Of a stretch of 59,536 nucleotides of DNA, positions 53,143 through 59,536 are shown piece by piece; the first letter of the stretch is position 1; every line of letters begins with the position of its first letter. This DNA is from an uncultured Collinsella sp. (GTDB taxonomy: Bacteria > Actinomycetota > Coriobacteriia > Coriobacteriales > Coriobacteriaceae). The translations under genes were made by a program, and so were the position numbers. Under the pieces are notes generated by a model. The model ran no database searches and had not been told where the DNA came from. It saw nothing but the letters and a program-made list of their open reading frames with translations. The DNA is taken from positions 1 through 59,536 of the forward strand of contig CAJLTA010000014.1 in NCBI GenBank assembly GCA_905209455.1, in the 5' to 3' direction.

Positions 53143-54049
53143 TGTCGAACGCGTGATGTTTACCAAAAAGAAGAAAACGGTGGCCTGCCCGGTGCCGCTG
53201 GCGCCGCTTGCCGACACGCACGCGCACCTGCTTTCGTTTTGGGGCAAGGAAGTGCCCGAGACGCTCGTGCGCGCCAAAGCCGCGGGCGTCGACCTGTTGG
53301 TGACGATGCTCGACCCCATCGCTGACAAACGCAGCGTGACGGACTATAGTGACTGGCTGGTGCGCGAGATTTTGCCGATGCGAGATATTCCGCAGATTAA
53401 GTATCTCGCCGGCGTGCACCCCTATGGCGCACCGGACTATACCGACGACGTTCATGCACAGGTCGTTGCGGCACTTGATGACCCCTTATGCGCCGGTATT
53501 GGCGAAATCGGCCTGGACTACCACATGGACTATGACGACGATATCGCGCCGGCACCCCATAACGTGCAGATTGATTGCATGGCGCGCCAGCTCGAGCTTG
53601 CCGTGCGCCGCAATGTGCCGGTGGAGCTGCACCTGCGTCACGAGGACTCGGATGGGGAGCGCACCTCGCACGTTGATGCGTACAACGTGCTTCGTGAGGT
53701 GGGCGTGCCCCAGGCCGGTTGTGTGCTGCACTGTTTTGGCGAGGACCGCGCCACGATGGAGCGCTTTGTGGAGCTGGGCTGCTATATCGCCTATGGTGGT
53801 GCGGCCACCTTTAAGCGCAACGACGACGTGCGCGAGGCATTTGCGGCAACCCCACTCGATCGAATTCTGTTCGAGACGGATTGCCCGTATATGGCTCCAG
53901 AGCCCATCCGCGGTCTTGAATGCGAGCCCGCAATGATCTCCATTACGGCAAACACGCTGGTCAACGACCGTGTCGATCGTACCGGCGAGGATGCTGAGGC
54001 AATCGCGCGAGCAGCTTGGGAAAATGCCTGTAAACTTTTTCAAAAATAG
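53132..54049 (+). CDS. TatD-family metal-dependent hydrolase (DNase)
   Basis: A 305-residue TIM-barrel hydrolase. The metal ligands DTHAHL near residue 30, GEIGLDYH, ELHLRHED, LHCFGE and the C-terminal FETDCPYMAP are in the family order. TatD proteins act as 3'-5' DNA/RNA exonucleases or related hydrolases in the cytoplasm. The first about 25 residues are a basic extension. The ATG overlaps the rsmA stop by 11 bases, with GGAG seven bases ahead; the open frame from 53021 is inside rsmA and not used. Confidence 0.9.
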   Translation: MTPNVERVMFTKKKKTVACPVPLAPLADTHAHLLSFWGKEVPETLVRAKAAGVDLLVTMLDPIADKRSVTDYSDWLVREILPMRDIPQIKYLAGVHPYGAPDYTDDVHAQVVAALDDPLCAGIGEIGLDYHMDYDDDIAPAPHNVQIDCMARQLELAVRRNVPVELHLRHEDSDGERTSHVDAYNVLREVGVPQAGCVLHCFGEDRATMERFVELGCYIAYGGAATFKRNDDVREAFAATPLDRILFETDCPYMAPEPIRGLECEPAMISITANTLVNDRVDRTGEDAEAIARAAWENACKLFQK

Positions 54050-54092
54050 TTCTTGCGTTCGCGATGGCGCTCCGTTATTCTAATTCCTGCAC

Positions 54093-54179
54093 GCGGGCGT
54101 GGCGGAATTGGCAGACGCGTACGGTTCAGGTCCGTATGGGGGCAACCCCATGAAGGTTCAAGTCCTTTCGCCCGCACCA
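54093..54179 (+). tRNA. tRNA-Leu (CAG anticodon)
   Basis: An 87-base class II tRNA with acceptor GCGGGCG/CGCCCGC, encoded CCA, anticodon stem TACGG/CCGTA with loop TTCAGGT (anticodon CAG), a long variable arm (TGGGGGCAACCCCA) and T-loop GGTTCAAGTCC (54155-54165). Confidence 0.97.
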
Positions 54180-54190
54180 TTAAATTAAAG

Positions 54191-54216
54191 AGCTCCCAGC
54201 AATGGGAGCTTTTTTG
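54191..54216 (+). terminator. Intrinsic terminator of tRNA-Leu
   Basis: The 8-bp stem AGCTCCCA/TGGGAGCT with loop GCAA and a T-run. A near-identical copy recurs at about 54380-54405 as part of the duplicated block. Confidence 0.93.
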
Positions 54217-54224
54217 TTATGGGC

Positions 54225-54312
54225 CCTTCACAGGGACTTGAACCTGTGAAGGAGCGAGCGTAAAGAAAACGCGGAGCGTTTTTAGCGAGCTGGCGAGGAC
54301 GCCGGCAGGCGG
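54225..54312. repeat. tRNA-linked element, copy 1: antisense T-arm hairpin plus shared tail
   Basis: CCTTCACAGG/CCTGTGAAGG (54225-54252) form a perfect 10-bp stem. Its loop side includes GGACTTGAACC (54234-54244), the exact reverse complement of the tRNA-Leu T-arm at 54155-54165. The tail (about 54253-54312) contains AAAACGC-GGA-GCGTTTT and then AGCGAGC and CGCCGGCAGGCGG. The same tail follows tRNA-Arg at 59477-59535. Confidence 0.75.
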
Positions 54313-54467
54313 CCGAAGCCGGTGCGGATCCGCGAAGCGGATACGCGGACGTCCTTTCGCCCGCACCATTGAATGAAAGAACTCCCAGCAATGGGAGCTT
54401 TTTTGTTATGTACGATCTCCTTGTACGGGTATCCTAATGCCAACGTGTGCCTATCAGAGGAGAGACC

Positions 54468-55406
54468 ATGCTGTTGTCCGGTATCATCGCCGCCCTTACC
54501 AGCCTTTTGATTCCCATCATCATTCTGTTGCTACTGCTTCCCAACGCCTGCTATGTCGTTGAACAACAGCATGCCGTGATCATCGAGCGCCTGGGCAAGT
54601 TTAACCGCATCGTCAACGCGGGCTTCCACATGAAGGTGCCCGTGATCGACCGCAAGGCCGCCACGGTGAGCCTGCGCACCATGAAAAACGGTTTTGGCAT
54701 CGACGTTAAGACCCAGGACAACGTGACCATCGGCCTTGAGGTCTCTGCTCAGTACCACGTGAGCTATGACATGGGCGCCGGCCCGGCAGATTCGGGTATC
54801 TACAAGAGCTACTACATGCTGCAGGAGCCCGTCGACCAGATGCGTGACTTCATCACCGACGCCCTACGCTCTTCGATTCCCGTCTACACACTCGATGAGG
54901 TCTTTGCCAAGAAGGATGACATCGCCAAGGATGTCAACGCTACCGTTTCCGAGCAGATGGCCGCCTACGGCTTCACCCTCGTGTCGACGCTCATCACCAA
55001 AATCGCACTGCCGACCGAGGTCGAGAACTCCATGAACGACATCAACGCCGCCCAGCGCAAGCGCGCTGCGGCACAGGAGCTCGCCGAGGCCGACCGCATC
55101 AAGCGCGTCACCGAGGCGACCGCCGAGGCCGAGGCTATGGAAAAGGCGGGCGAGGGCATCGCCAACCAGCGCAAGGCCATTGCACTGGGTATCAAAGATT
55201 CGCTCGAGATCATCCAGGAGACGGGTGTCGGCAATGACGAGGCCAACCAACTGTTCATGTTTACGCAGTGGTCCGAGATGATGACGGAGTTCGCTCGCAC
55301 GGGTAAAACCTCGACGGTCGTGCTGCCGAGCGACTTTTCGCAGTCGGCCTCTATGTTCGAGCAGATGCTGGCTGCCGGTAAGGTTCAGAACGAGTCAAAG
55401 GAGTAG
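54468..55406 (+). CDS. SPFH/band 7 (stomatin-like) membrane protein
   Basis: A 312-residue protein. An N-terminal hydrophobic helix (IIAALTSLLIPIIILLLLLPNACYV) precedes the SPFH domain (about 35-215: QQHAVIIERLGKFNRIVNAGFHMKVPVID). A coiled-coil rich in Ala, Glu and Arg follows (about 195-245). The family is QmcA/stomatin-like and organises membrane microdomains and proteases; often an NfeD partner adjoins, but none is seen here. GAGGAGA is five bases before ATG 54468. An earlier GTG at 54447 is less likely. Confidence 0.9.
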   Translation: MLLSGIIAALTSLLIPIIILLLLLPNACYVVEQQHAVIIERLGKFNRIVNAGFHMKVPVIDRKAATVSLRTMKNGFGIDVKTQDNVTIGLEVSAQYHVSYDMGAGPADSGIYKSYYMLQEPVDQMRDFITDALRSSIPVYTLDEVFAKKDDIAKDVNATVSEQMAAYGFTLVSTLITKIALPTEVENSMNDINAAQRKRAAAQELAEADRIKRVTEATAEAEAMEKAGEGIANQRKAIALGIKDSLEIIQETGVGNDEANQLFMFTQWSEMMTEFARTGKTSTVVLPSDFSQSASMFEQMLAAGKVQNESKE

Positions 55407-55412
55407 GCACGC

Positions 55413-55883
55413 GTGAAATACACCGTCGTTTGTGTTGGCAAGCTCAAAGAGCGCTTTTGGAAGGACGCGTGCGCTGAGTACACCAAGCGCCTAGGCGCCT
55501 ATGCCAAGGTGGATATCCGCGAGGTGGCCGATATCGACCCGGCTAAGGCGGGCGGCGTGGATGCCGCGCGCGACAAGGAGGGGGCGGCAATTCTTGCTGC
55601 ATTGCCGTCTCGAGCGCATGTGATCCTGCTGGCTATCGAGGGCAAGGAGCGTTCGAGTGAGGAGCTCTCGGCGAGGCTCGACGATCTTATGCTGCGAGGC
55701 AGCAGCGACATTGCCTTTGTAATCGGCGGTTCGGACGGCGTGAGTGATGAGGTGCGCGCCCGCGCCGACGAGATGCTCAGCTTTGGACGCATTACCTTGC
55801 CGCATAACCTGGCGCGTGTGGTGCTGCTAGAGCAGATTTACCGTGCCTGCAAGATCAGCCGTGGCGAGCCGTATCACAAATAG
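55413..55883 (+). CDS. rlmH: 23S rRNA (pseudouridine1915-N3)-methyltransferase
   Basis: A 156-residue SPOUT methyltransferase (YbeA/RlmH) acting on helix 69 of 23S rRNA in 70S ribosomes. It shows KYTVVCVGKLKERFWKDACAEYTKRL, then AIEGKERSSEEL, the SAM knot FVIGGSDGVSDEV and the C-terminal LPHNLARVVLLEQIYRACKISRGEPYHK. It starts at GTG six bases after the SPFH stop. Complete. Confidence 0.96.
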   Translation: MKYTVVCVGKLKERFWKDACAEYTKRLGAYAKVDIREVADIDPAKAGGVDAARDKEGAAILAALPSRAHVILLAIEGKERSSEELSARLDDLMLRGSSDIAFVIGGSDGVSDEVRARADEMLSFGRITLPHNLARVVLLEQIYRACKISRGEPYHK

Positions 55884-55956
55884 GTCGGCAATACGAAACA
55901 ATGGCGTGGGACAATACCTTTCGTTTTGAGGAATGTGTCTGAAAGGACTATGAGAT

Positions 55957-56727
55957 ATGAAGATTGGATTTGTCGGTTTTGGCAATATGGCGAGCGCTAT
56001 GGCCGATGGCTGGATCGCTGCCGGTGTAGCTGCGAGCGACATGTGCGCCTGCGCGGGTCGCTACGACGCACTGGTTGAGCGCTGCGAGGCGCGCGGCATG
56101 GTCGCCTGCCACGATGCCGCCGAGGTTGTCTCCGCATCCGATATCGTGGTCGCTGCGGTCAAACCGTACATGATCGAGAAGGTATTCGCCCCGCTCAAGG
56201 ATGCTCTTGCCAAAAAGGTCGTTCTGTCGGTTGCCTGGACCTGGGACAGTGCCAAGTGGGAGCAGGTCCTGCCGGGCGTCGCGCATATCTCGACGGTGCC
56301 CAACACACCGGTTTCGGTGGGCGAGGGCGTCATCGCTTGCGAGAAGGCTTCCACGCTTAGTGATGAGCAGAGCGCCGTGGTGCTTGATCTGCTTGGCAAA
56401 CTCGGTGCGGTGGTCGAGCTCGATACGAGCCTGCTGTTTGTGGGCGGCACGGTGGGTGGTTGCGCTCCGGCATTTGTCGCCATGGCAATCGAGGCCCTGG
56501 GCGATGCGGCGGTCAAGCACGGTATCCCGCGTGCCGATGCCTATCGCATTGTGAGCCAGATGGTGCTAGGTACGGCAAAGTTGCAGCTTTCAACTGGTCA
56601 GCATCCTGCGGCGATGAAGGATGCCGTATGCTCGCCCGGTGGTGCCACCATCAAGGGCGTCGTTGCGCTCGAGGACGCCGGCATGCGCAGCGCCCTGGTC
56701 AAGGCAATCGACGCAACTCTCCAGTAA
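55957..56727 (+). CDS. proC: Pyrroline-5-carboxylate reductase
   Basis: The last step of proline synthesis, using NAD(P)H. The 256-residue protein has the Rossmann motif KIGFVGFGNMASAMADGW, VVAAVKPYMIEKV, the conserved VPNTPVSVGEGV and the C-terminal signature with SPGGATIKGVVALEDAGMR. It lies after rlmH with its own GAAAGGA ribosome-binding site. Confidence 0.94.
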   Translation: MKIGFVGFGNMASAMADGWIAAGVAASDMCACAGRYDALVERCEARGMVACHDAAEVVSASDIVVAAVKPYMIEKVFAPLKDALAKKVVLSVAWTWDSAKWEQVLPGVAHISTVPNTPVSVGEGVIACEKASTLSDEQSAVVLDLLGKLGAVVELDTSLLFVGGTVGGCAPAFVAMAIEALGDAAVKHGIPRADAYRIVSQMVLGTAKLQLSTGQHPAAMKDAVCSPGGATIKGVVALEDAGMRSALVKAIDATLQ

Positions 56728-56733
56728 AACCGA

Positions 56734-56887
56734 CCAAAAAAAAGACGGGTTTATTTTTGGCAGGTATTTTCTGCGGTTTTGTCCTTTTAGCGAAAAGCGC
56801 CCCGCAACTGGCTCAATTCCAGTTGCGGGGCGCTTGCGTTTGCCCAGATAAAACAGACCATAATAAACCTGTCCCTTTTTGGCAGGT
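56734..56887. repeat. REP-like element, copy 2: inverted box pair around a 16-bp hairpin
   Basis: On the minus strand the box (56887-56837) repeats the 6971-7020 sequence (AAAAAGGGACAGGTTTATTA, ending TTTTATCTGGGCAAACG). It is followed by a 16-bp perfect hairpin (56834-56819 with 56811-56796; CCAGTTGCGGGGCGCT). A diverged second box in opposite orientation (56734-56780, containing GGGTTTATTTTTGGCAGG) closes the element, so it looks like a doublet of REP units. The box end overlaps the stop codon of the small ORF at 56887. Confidence 0.8.
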
Positions 56888-57060
56888 TAGTCCCAGAAGC
56901 TGTCTTCCTCATCCTCGGACTTGGGTCCGCGGTCGACGTACATCTTATGGGTACGCTTCTCCATTACAAAGGCAAGAATCGCAAATAACAGGATGCCGCC
57001 GGCGAAAAGGATGGCAAAACCGGTGCGGGTGCCAAACAAAAAGGAAAAAACTGCGTCCAT
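56887..57060 (-). CDS. 57-residue single-pass membrane protein
   Basis: A short gene encoding MDAVFSFLFGTRTGFAI... with one membrane helix (about residues 13-33) and an acidic, charged C-terminal tail ending SEDEEDSFWD. AGAAGG lies six bases before the ATG. The frame is closed by TAA inside the repeat box. The codon pattern and the ordered helix-then-charged tail support a real gene. Function unknown. It is divergent from serS, whose start is about 110 bases away. Confidence 0.65.
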   Translation of the reverse strand: MDAVFSFLFGTRTGFAILFAGGILLFAILAFVMEKRTHKMYVDRGPKSEDEEDSFWD

Positions 57061-57171
57061 TGGGTGCCTTCTTGCGTAGTTGAGTTGGGTCGTAAACGCT
57101 CATAAGTATATACTTGCCCATACATGTACAAGGTTGCAACCTAAATGGAATGTATATCGCCGGAGGATCTA

Positions 57172-58455
57172 ATGCTTGATATCAAGTTTGTTCGCGAGAA
57201 CCCCGATGCCATCGATGTCGCCATGGCTAACCGCCAGACGTCTTGGGATCGCGAGAAGTTCTTTGAGCTCGACGACGAGCGCCGTGCCGTCATCACCGAG
57301 GTCGAGGAGCTCCAGGCTACGCGCAATGCCGAGTCCAAGAAGATCGGCGCCCTGATGAAGGAGGGCAAGAAGGACGAGGCCGAGGCCGCCAAGGAGGCCG
57401 TGCGCGCCGTCAACGAGAAGATTGACGGCCTGGCCGAGCGCCGTACTGCTCTCGAGCAGGAGCAGTACGACTTCATGGCTCACCTGCCCAACATTCCTTG
57501 CGAGGCCACGCCGTACGGCAAGGACGAGGACGAGAACATTGAGCGCCGTCGTTGGGGCACCCCGCGCGAGTTCGACTTCGACTTTAAGCCGCACTGGGAT
57601 CTGGGCACCGATCTGGACATCCTCGACTTCGAGCGTGGCAACAAGCTCTCCGGCAGCCGCTTTACCGTTCTCGGTGGCGCCGGCGCCCGCCTGGAGCGCG
57701 CCCTCATCAACTTCTTCCTCGATACGCACACCAGCCGTGGTTTTAAGGAGTGGTGGCCGCCCATCGTCGTCAAGCGTCAGACCATGTTTGGCACGGGTCA
57801 GCTGCCCAAGTTCGAGGACGACGCCTATCACGTCTCGGGCGACAACTTCCTGATCCCCACCGCCGAGGTTGTGCTTACCAACCTGCACGCCGGCGAGGTC
57901 CTCGATGCCGACACTCTGCCGCGTCGCTACACCGCCTTCACCCCCTGCTTCCGCGAGGAGGCCGGTTCCGCCGGTCGCGACACCCGCGGCATCATCCGTC
58001 AGCACGAGTTCGACAAGGTCGAGATGGTCAAGTTCGCTAAGCCGGAGGAGTCCGACGATGAGCTCGAGAGCATGACCGCCGAGGCCGAGTACCTGCTGCA
58101 GCAGCTGGGCCTTCCGTATCGCGTGATTAGCCTGTGCACCGGCGACTTGGGCTTCTCTGCCCGTCAGACCTACGACGTTGAGGTCTGGCTGCCGAGCTAC
58201 AACGCCTACAAGGAGATTAGCTCCTGCTCCAACTGCGGTGACTTCCAGGCTCGCCGCGCCAACATCAAGTATCGCGACCCCGAGAACTTCAAGGGTTCGC
58301 GCTACCTGCACACGCTCAACGGTTCCGGCCTGCCGGCCGGCCGCACCATGGCTGCCATTCTGGAGAACTACCAGAACGCCGACGGCACCATCACGATCCC
58401 CGAGGTTCTGCGTCCTTACATGGGCGGTCTCGAGAAGATCGAGCCGGTCGCGTAA
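57172..58455 (+). CDS. serS: Seryl-tRNA synthetase
   Basis: A class II synthetase of 427 residues. The N-terminal long coiled-coil arm (about 30-105) contacts tRNA-Ser. The core has motif 2 FREEAGSAGRDTRGIIRQHEF and motif 3 with LNGSGLPAGRTMAAILENYQ. MLDIKFVRENPDAIDVAM is the canonical start. GGAGG is six bases before ATG 57172; the frame extends to 57145, but without support. The 111-base leader shows no T-box. Confidence 0.96.
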   Translation: MLDIKFVRENPDAIDVAMANRQTSWDREKFFELDDERRAVITEVEELQATRNAESKKIGALMKEGKKDEAEAAKEAVRAVNEKIDGLAERRTALEQEQYDFMAHLPNIPCEATPYGKDEDENIERRRWGTPREFDFDFKPHWDLGTDLDILDFERGNKLSGSRFTVLGGAGARLERALINFFLDTHTSRGFKEWWPPIVVKRQTMFGTGQLPKFEDDAYHVSGDNFLIPTAEVVLTNLHAGEVLDADTLPRRYTAFTPCFREEAGSAGRDTRGIIRQHEFDKVEMVKFAKPEESDDELESMTAEAEYLLQQLGLPYRVISLCTGDLGFSARQTYDVEVWLPSYNAYKEISSCSNCGDFQARRANIKYRDPENFKGSRYLHTLNGSGLPAGRTMAAILENYQNADGTITIPEVLRPYMGGLEKIEPVA

Positions 58456-58478
58456 CTTGGCTGCATAGGGGATATGCA

Positions 58479-58506
58479 AGGGCGCTCCTTCGGGGGCGCC
58501 CTATTT
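58479..58506 (+). terminator. Probable intrinsic terminator of serS
   Basis: AGGGCGC / GCGCCCT with a CTTCGGG-type loop, then ATTT; 23 bases after the serS stop. The T-run is short. Confidence 0.7.
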
Positions 58507-58555
58507 CGTGCGCAGGTCCATATCATGCCGTGCGGACAGCTCAATAGAAAACACA

Positions 58556-58600
58556 CGAACAACTGTTCTGTATACAGCTATCTACCTGTTATGCTTTTGC
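58556..58600 (+). promoter_or_regulatory. LexA-like box and promoter region of the downstream unknown gene
   Basis: CGAAC-AACT-GTTCT (58556-58569) differs by little from the Gram-positive LexA/DinR site. The palindrome CTGTATACAG follows (about 58568-58577), and a TTATGCT -10-like box (58590s) comes before the gene at 58629. SOS control is inferred. Confidence 0.45.
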
Positions 58601-58628
58601 TAAATAAGAGCGAGAGAAAGGGGACGCG

Positions 58629-59006
58629 ATGGAGCTGTTTGATGATCGGGTGGTTTTGTTTGAGAGCGACGAGGGTGGGGAGTACCTGCTTGTAACGTGT
58701 GAGCCGTCTGGCATGGGTGGCCTGGTGGTTCGACAGACGAGTGAGGGTCCGTTGACACAATGGTGTTTTGAGGAGTCGCCGCATGTGGTCGAGACCTTTG
58801 TGACGCACGTGGGGCTTGTGGCGCTGGAGCACTTCTATGGAGTTGGGACTTCCAACCAGGTCGCGCGCATGCTGAGCATCTCGTTTGCCGATTATGATTG
58901 TGCCCAGCGGGTGAGATCGCTCCTGAGGGAACTTGATGCCAAGTTTGACGTGATCGAAAAGCCAATCGATCGTACGGGGAACGGCGGTATATGCGGAGCA
59001 GCATGA
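58629..59006 (+). CDS. Hypothetical protein, possibly SOS-controlled
   Basis: A 125-residue acidic protein that I cannot place in a family. The N-terminal half looks beta-rich (VVLFESDEGGEYLLVTCEPSGMGGLVVRQ). The C-terminal half is helical (AQRVRSLLRELDAKFDVIEKPID). No membrane helix or catalytic motif is evident. AAAGGGG is five bases before the ATG. Two tRNA-Arg genes follow. The LexA-like site upstream is the only hint of role. Confidence 0.65.
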   Translation: MELFDDRVVLFESDEGGEYLLVTCEPSGMGGLVVRQTSEGPLTQWCFEESPHVVETFVTHVGLVALEHFYGVGTSNQVARMLSISFADYDCAQRVRSLLRELDAKFDVIEKPIDRTGNGGICGAA

Positions 59007-59083
59007 CAAAACTGCGTTTCACAAAAAAGTTTGAGATTGAGCTTGACTCCAATAAGCTAAAGTGGTTTTATATGTCTTGCGCT

Positions 59084-59160
59084 GCGGCGTTACCTCAGCT
59101 GGATAGAGGGTCTGACTACGAATCAGAACGTCATAGGTTCGAATCCTATACGCCGCACCA
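59084..59160 (+). tRNA. tRNA-Arg (ACG anticodon), copy 1
   Basis: Acceptor GCGGCGT/ACGCCGC with encoded CCA, D-arm with CCTCAGCTGGATAGAGG, anticodon loop CTACGAA (ACG, read as ICG after deamination) and T-arm AGGTTCGAATCCT (59135-59147). Identical to the copy at 59324. Confidence 0.97.
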
Positions 59161-59169
59161 ATCGAACTT

Positions 59170-59198
59170 GAAGCCTCCGGCAACGGGGGCTTTTCTTT
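59170..59198 (+). terminator. Terminator of tRNA-Arg copy 1
   Basis: AAGCCTCCG-GCAA-CGGGGGCTTTT, stem with one mismatch, followed by CTTTTA. Confidence 0.8.
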
Positions 59199-59202
59199 TA
59201 CG

Positions 59203-59245
59203 CCGGCACCGCACGGATTCGAACCTCGGTCGAGGTGCGAGCATC
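59203..59245. repeat. tRNA-linked element, copy 2: antisense T-arm hairpin without tail
   Basis: GGATTCGAACCT (59215-59226) is the reverse complement of the T-arm of the tRNA-Arg just upstream, followed by a CCTCG/CGAGG hairpin and GCGAGC. The long tail seen at 54253 and 59477 is missing. Confidence 0.65.
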
Positions 59246-59323
59246 TTAATCACCACTTCGTAAAATTTTTCCAAATTGTCGCTTGACCCATCGAGGGGTC
59301 ACGTGCATAATAATCCGTGCGTT

Positions 59324-59400
59324 GCGGCGTTACCTCAGCTGGATAGAGGGTCTGACTACGAATCAGAACGTCATAGGTTCGAATCCTATACGCCGCACCA
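59324..59400 (+). tRNA. tRNA-Arg (ACG anticodon), copy 2
   Basis: Base-for-base the same as the copy at 59084-59160, including encoded CCA. The flanking terminator is also nearly identical, indicating a recent local duplication. Confidence 0.97.
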
Positions 59401-59409
59401 ATTGAGTTT

Positions 59410-59438
59410 TAAGCCTCCGGAAACGGGGGCTTTTCCTT
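59410..59438 (+). terminator. Terminator of tRNA-Arg copy 2
   Basis: AAGCCTCCG-GAAA-CGGGGGCTTTT, nearly the same as the one after copy 1. Confidence 0.8.
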
Positions 59439-59444
59439 TACGGG

Positions 59445-59536
59445 GGCATTGCGGAGATTCGAACCTCGTTCGAGGCGCGAGCGTCAAGAAAACGCGGAGC
59501 GTTTTTAGCGAGCGGGCGAGTCCGCCGGCAGGCGGG
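59445..59536. repeat. tRNA-linked element, copy 3: antisense T-arm plus full tail (runs to window end)
   Basis: AGATTCGAACCT (59455-59466) mirrors the tRNA-Arg T-arm; CCTCG/CGAGG follows. The tail from about 59477 contains AAAACGC-GGA-GCGTTTTT and AGCGAGCGGGCGAG, ending CGCCGGCAGGCGG, as after tRNA-Leu. The element is cut by the window edge. Confidence 0.75.

Larger units (their letters stand above)
54162..54410. repeat. 60-bp direct repeat of the tRNA-Leu 3' end and terminator flanking an inserted element
   Basis: The block 54162-54221 (tRNA 3' end GTCCTTTCGCCCGCACCATT plus terminator) is repeated with only a few differences at 54351-54410. The 129 bases between begin with a 10-bp hairpin and carry the GC-rich tail shared with 59477-59535. 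The layout is like attachment sites left by an integrative element at a tRNA, but it could equally be a local duplication. Confidence 0.8.

Noticed and set aside
57061..57171. T-box ahead of serS
   Set aside because: The 111-base gap is too short for a T-box and lacks the GGTGGTACCGCG core.

Overview
The window is about 60 kb of high-GC bacterial chromosome, with no phage, plasmid or complete insertion sequence in view. Gene content and style suggest the class Coriobacteriia, most likely a Collinsella-like gut actinobacterium. The pointers are a Gram-positive Tad/Flp pilus locus without a secretin, a T-box ahead of pheST, a MetA-type homoserine acyltransferase, an L-2-hydroxyisocaproate-type dehydrogenase, a DUF4012 surface protein and tRNA genes scattered among housekeeping genes. 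The taxon is an inference; no rRNA gene or other decisive marker is present.

Layout. 1-7 kb: recQ, a GntR/UTRA regulator, a SIS-domain (fructoselysine-6-P deglycase-like) gene, a lactate/2-hydroxyacid dehydrogenase, metA and 5-formyl-THF cyclo-ligase. 7-17 kb is more accessory: a HicAB toxin-antitoxin pair whose toxin lacks an AUG where homology expects it, a large M16C peptidase, two repeat-rich intergenic zones, an AlbA_2/Schlafen-type regulator, an HNH endonuclease, several unknown proteins, tRNA-Val and a DMT transporter. 17-27 kb: a DUF4012 protein, glmM, an M32 carboxypeptidase, then a Phe T-box with pheS and pheT. 27-31 kb: an ECF metal transporter (MN-Q-O) behind a NikR-like operator, which favours nickel, and a zinc-dependent phospholipase C-family protein. 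31-37 kb: pyruvate kinase, a P-type Ca-ATPase-like pump with a leader that can hide its ribosome-binding site, and rsgA.

37.7-47.3 kb is a Tad (tight adherence) pilus operon: cpaB, tadZ, tadA, tadB, tadC, flp pilin, a small membrane protein, a second pilin, tadE, a tadG-like gene, a second tadE-like gene and a DUF192 gene, nearly all translationally coupled. cpaB carries an in-frame amber codon right after its membrane anchor, and tadE appears to start at AUU, so this pilus may be weakened or broken in this strain. No prepilin peptidase lies in the window.

47.4-59.5 kb: a likely toxin-antitoxin pair, tRNA-Phe, a 62-bp tandem hairpin array, a GH5-family protein lacking key catalytic residues, rsmI, metG, rsmA, tatD, tRNA-Leu with a duplicated 3' end, an SPFH protein, rlmH, proC, a 57-residue membrane protein, serS, an unknown gene behind a LexA-like box, and two identical tRNA-Arg genes.

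The most unusual signals are non-coding. They are: (i) tRNA-linked elements carrying a reverse-complement copy of the T-arm of the tRNA they follow, ahead of a shared GC-rich hairpin tail; (ii) a dispersed box-plus-long-hairpin repeat resembling REP elements; (iii) the 62-bp array with compensatory stem changes; (iv) a 51-bp-period array with an inverted partner; (v) GAGAGATAA-type iterons in front of the AlbA_2 regulator.
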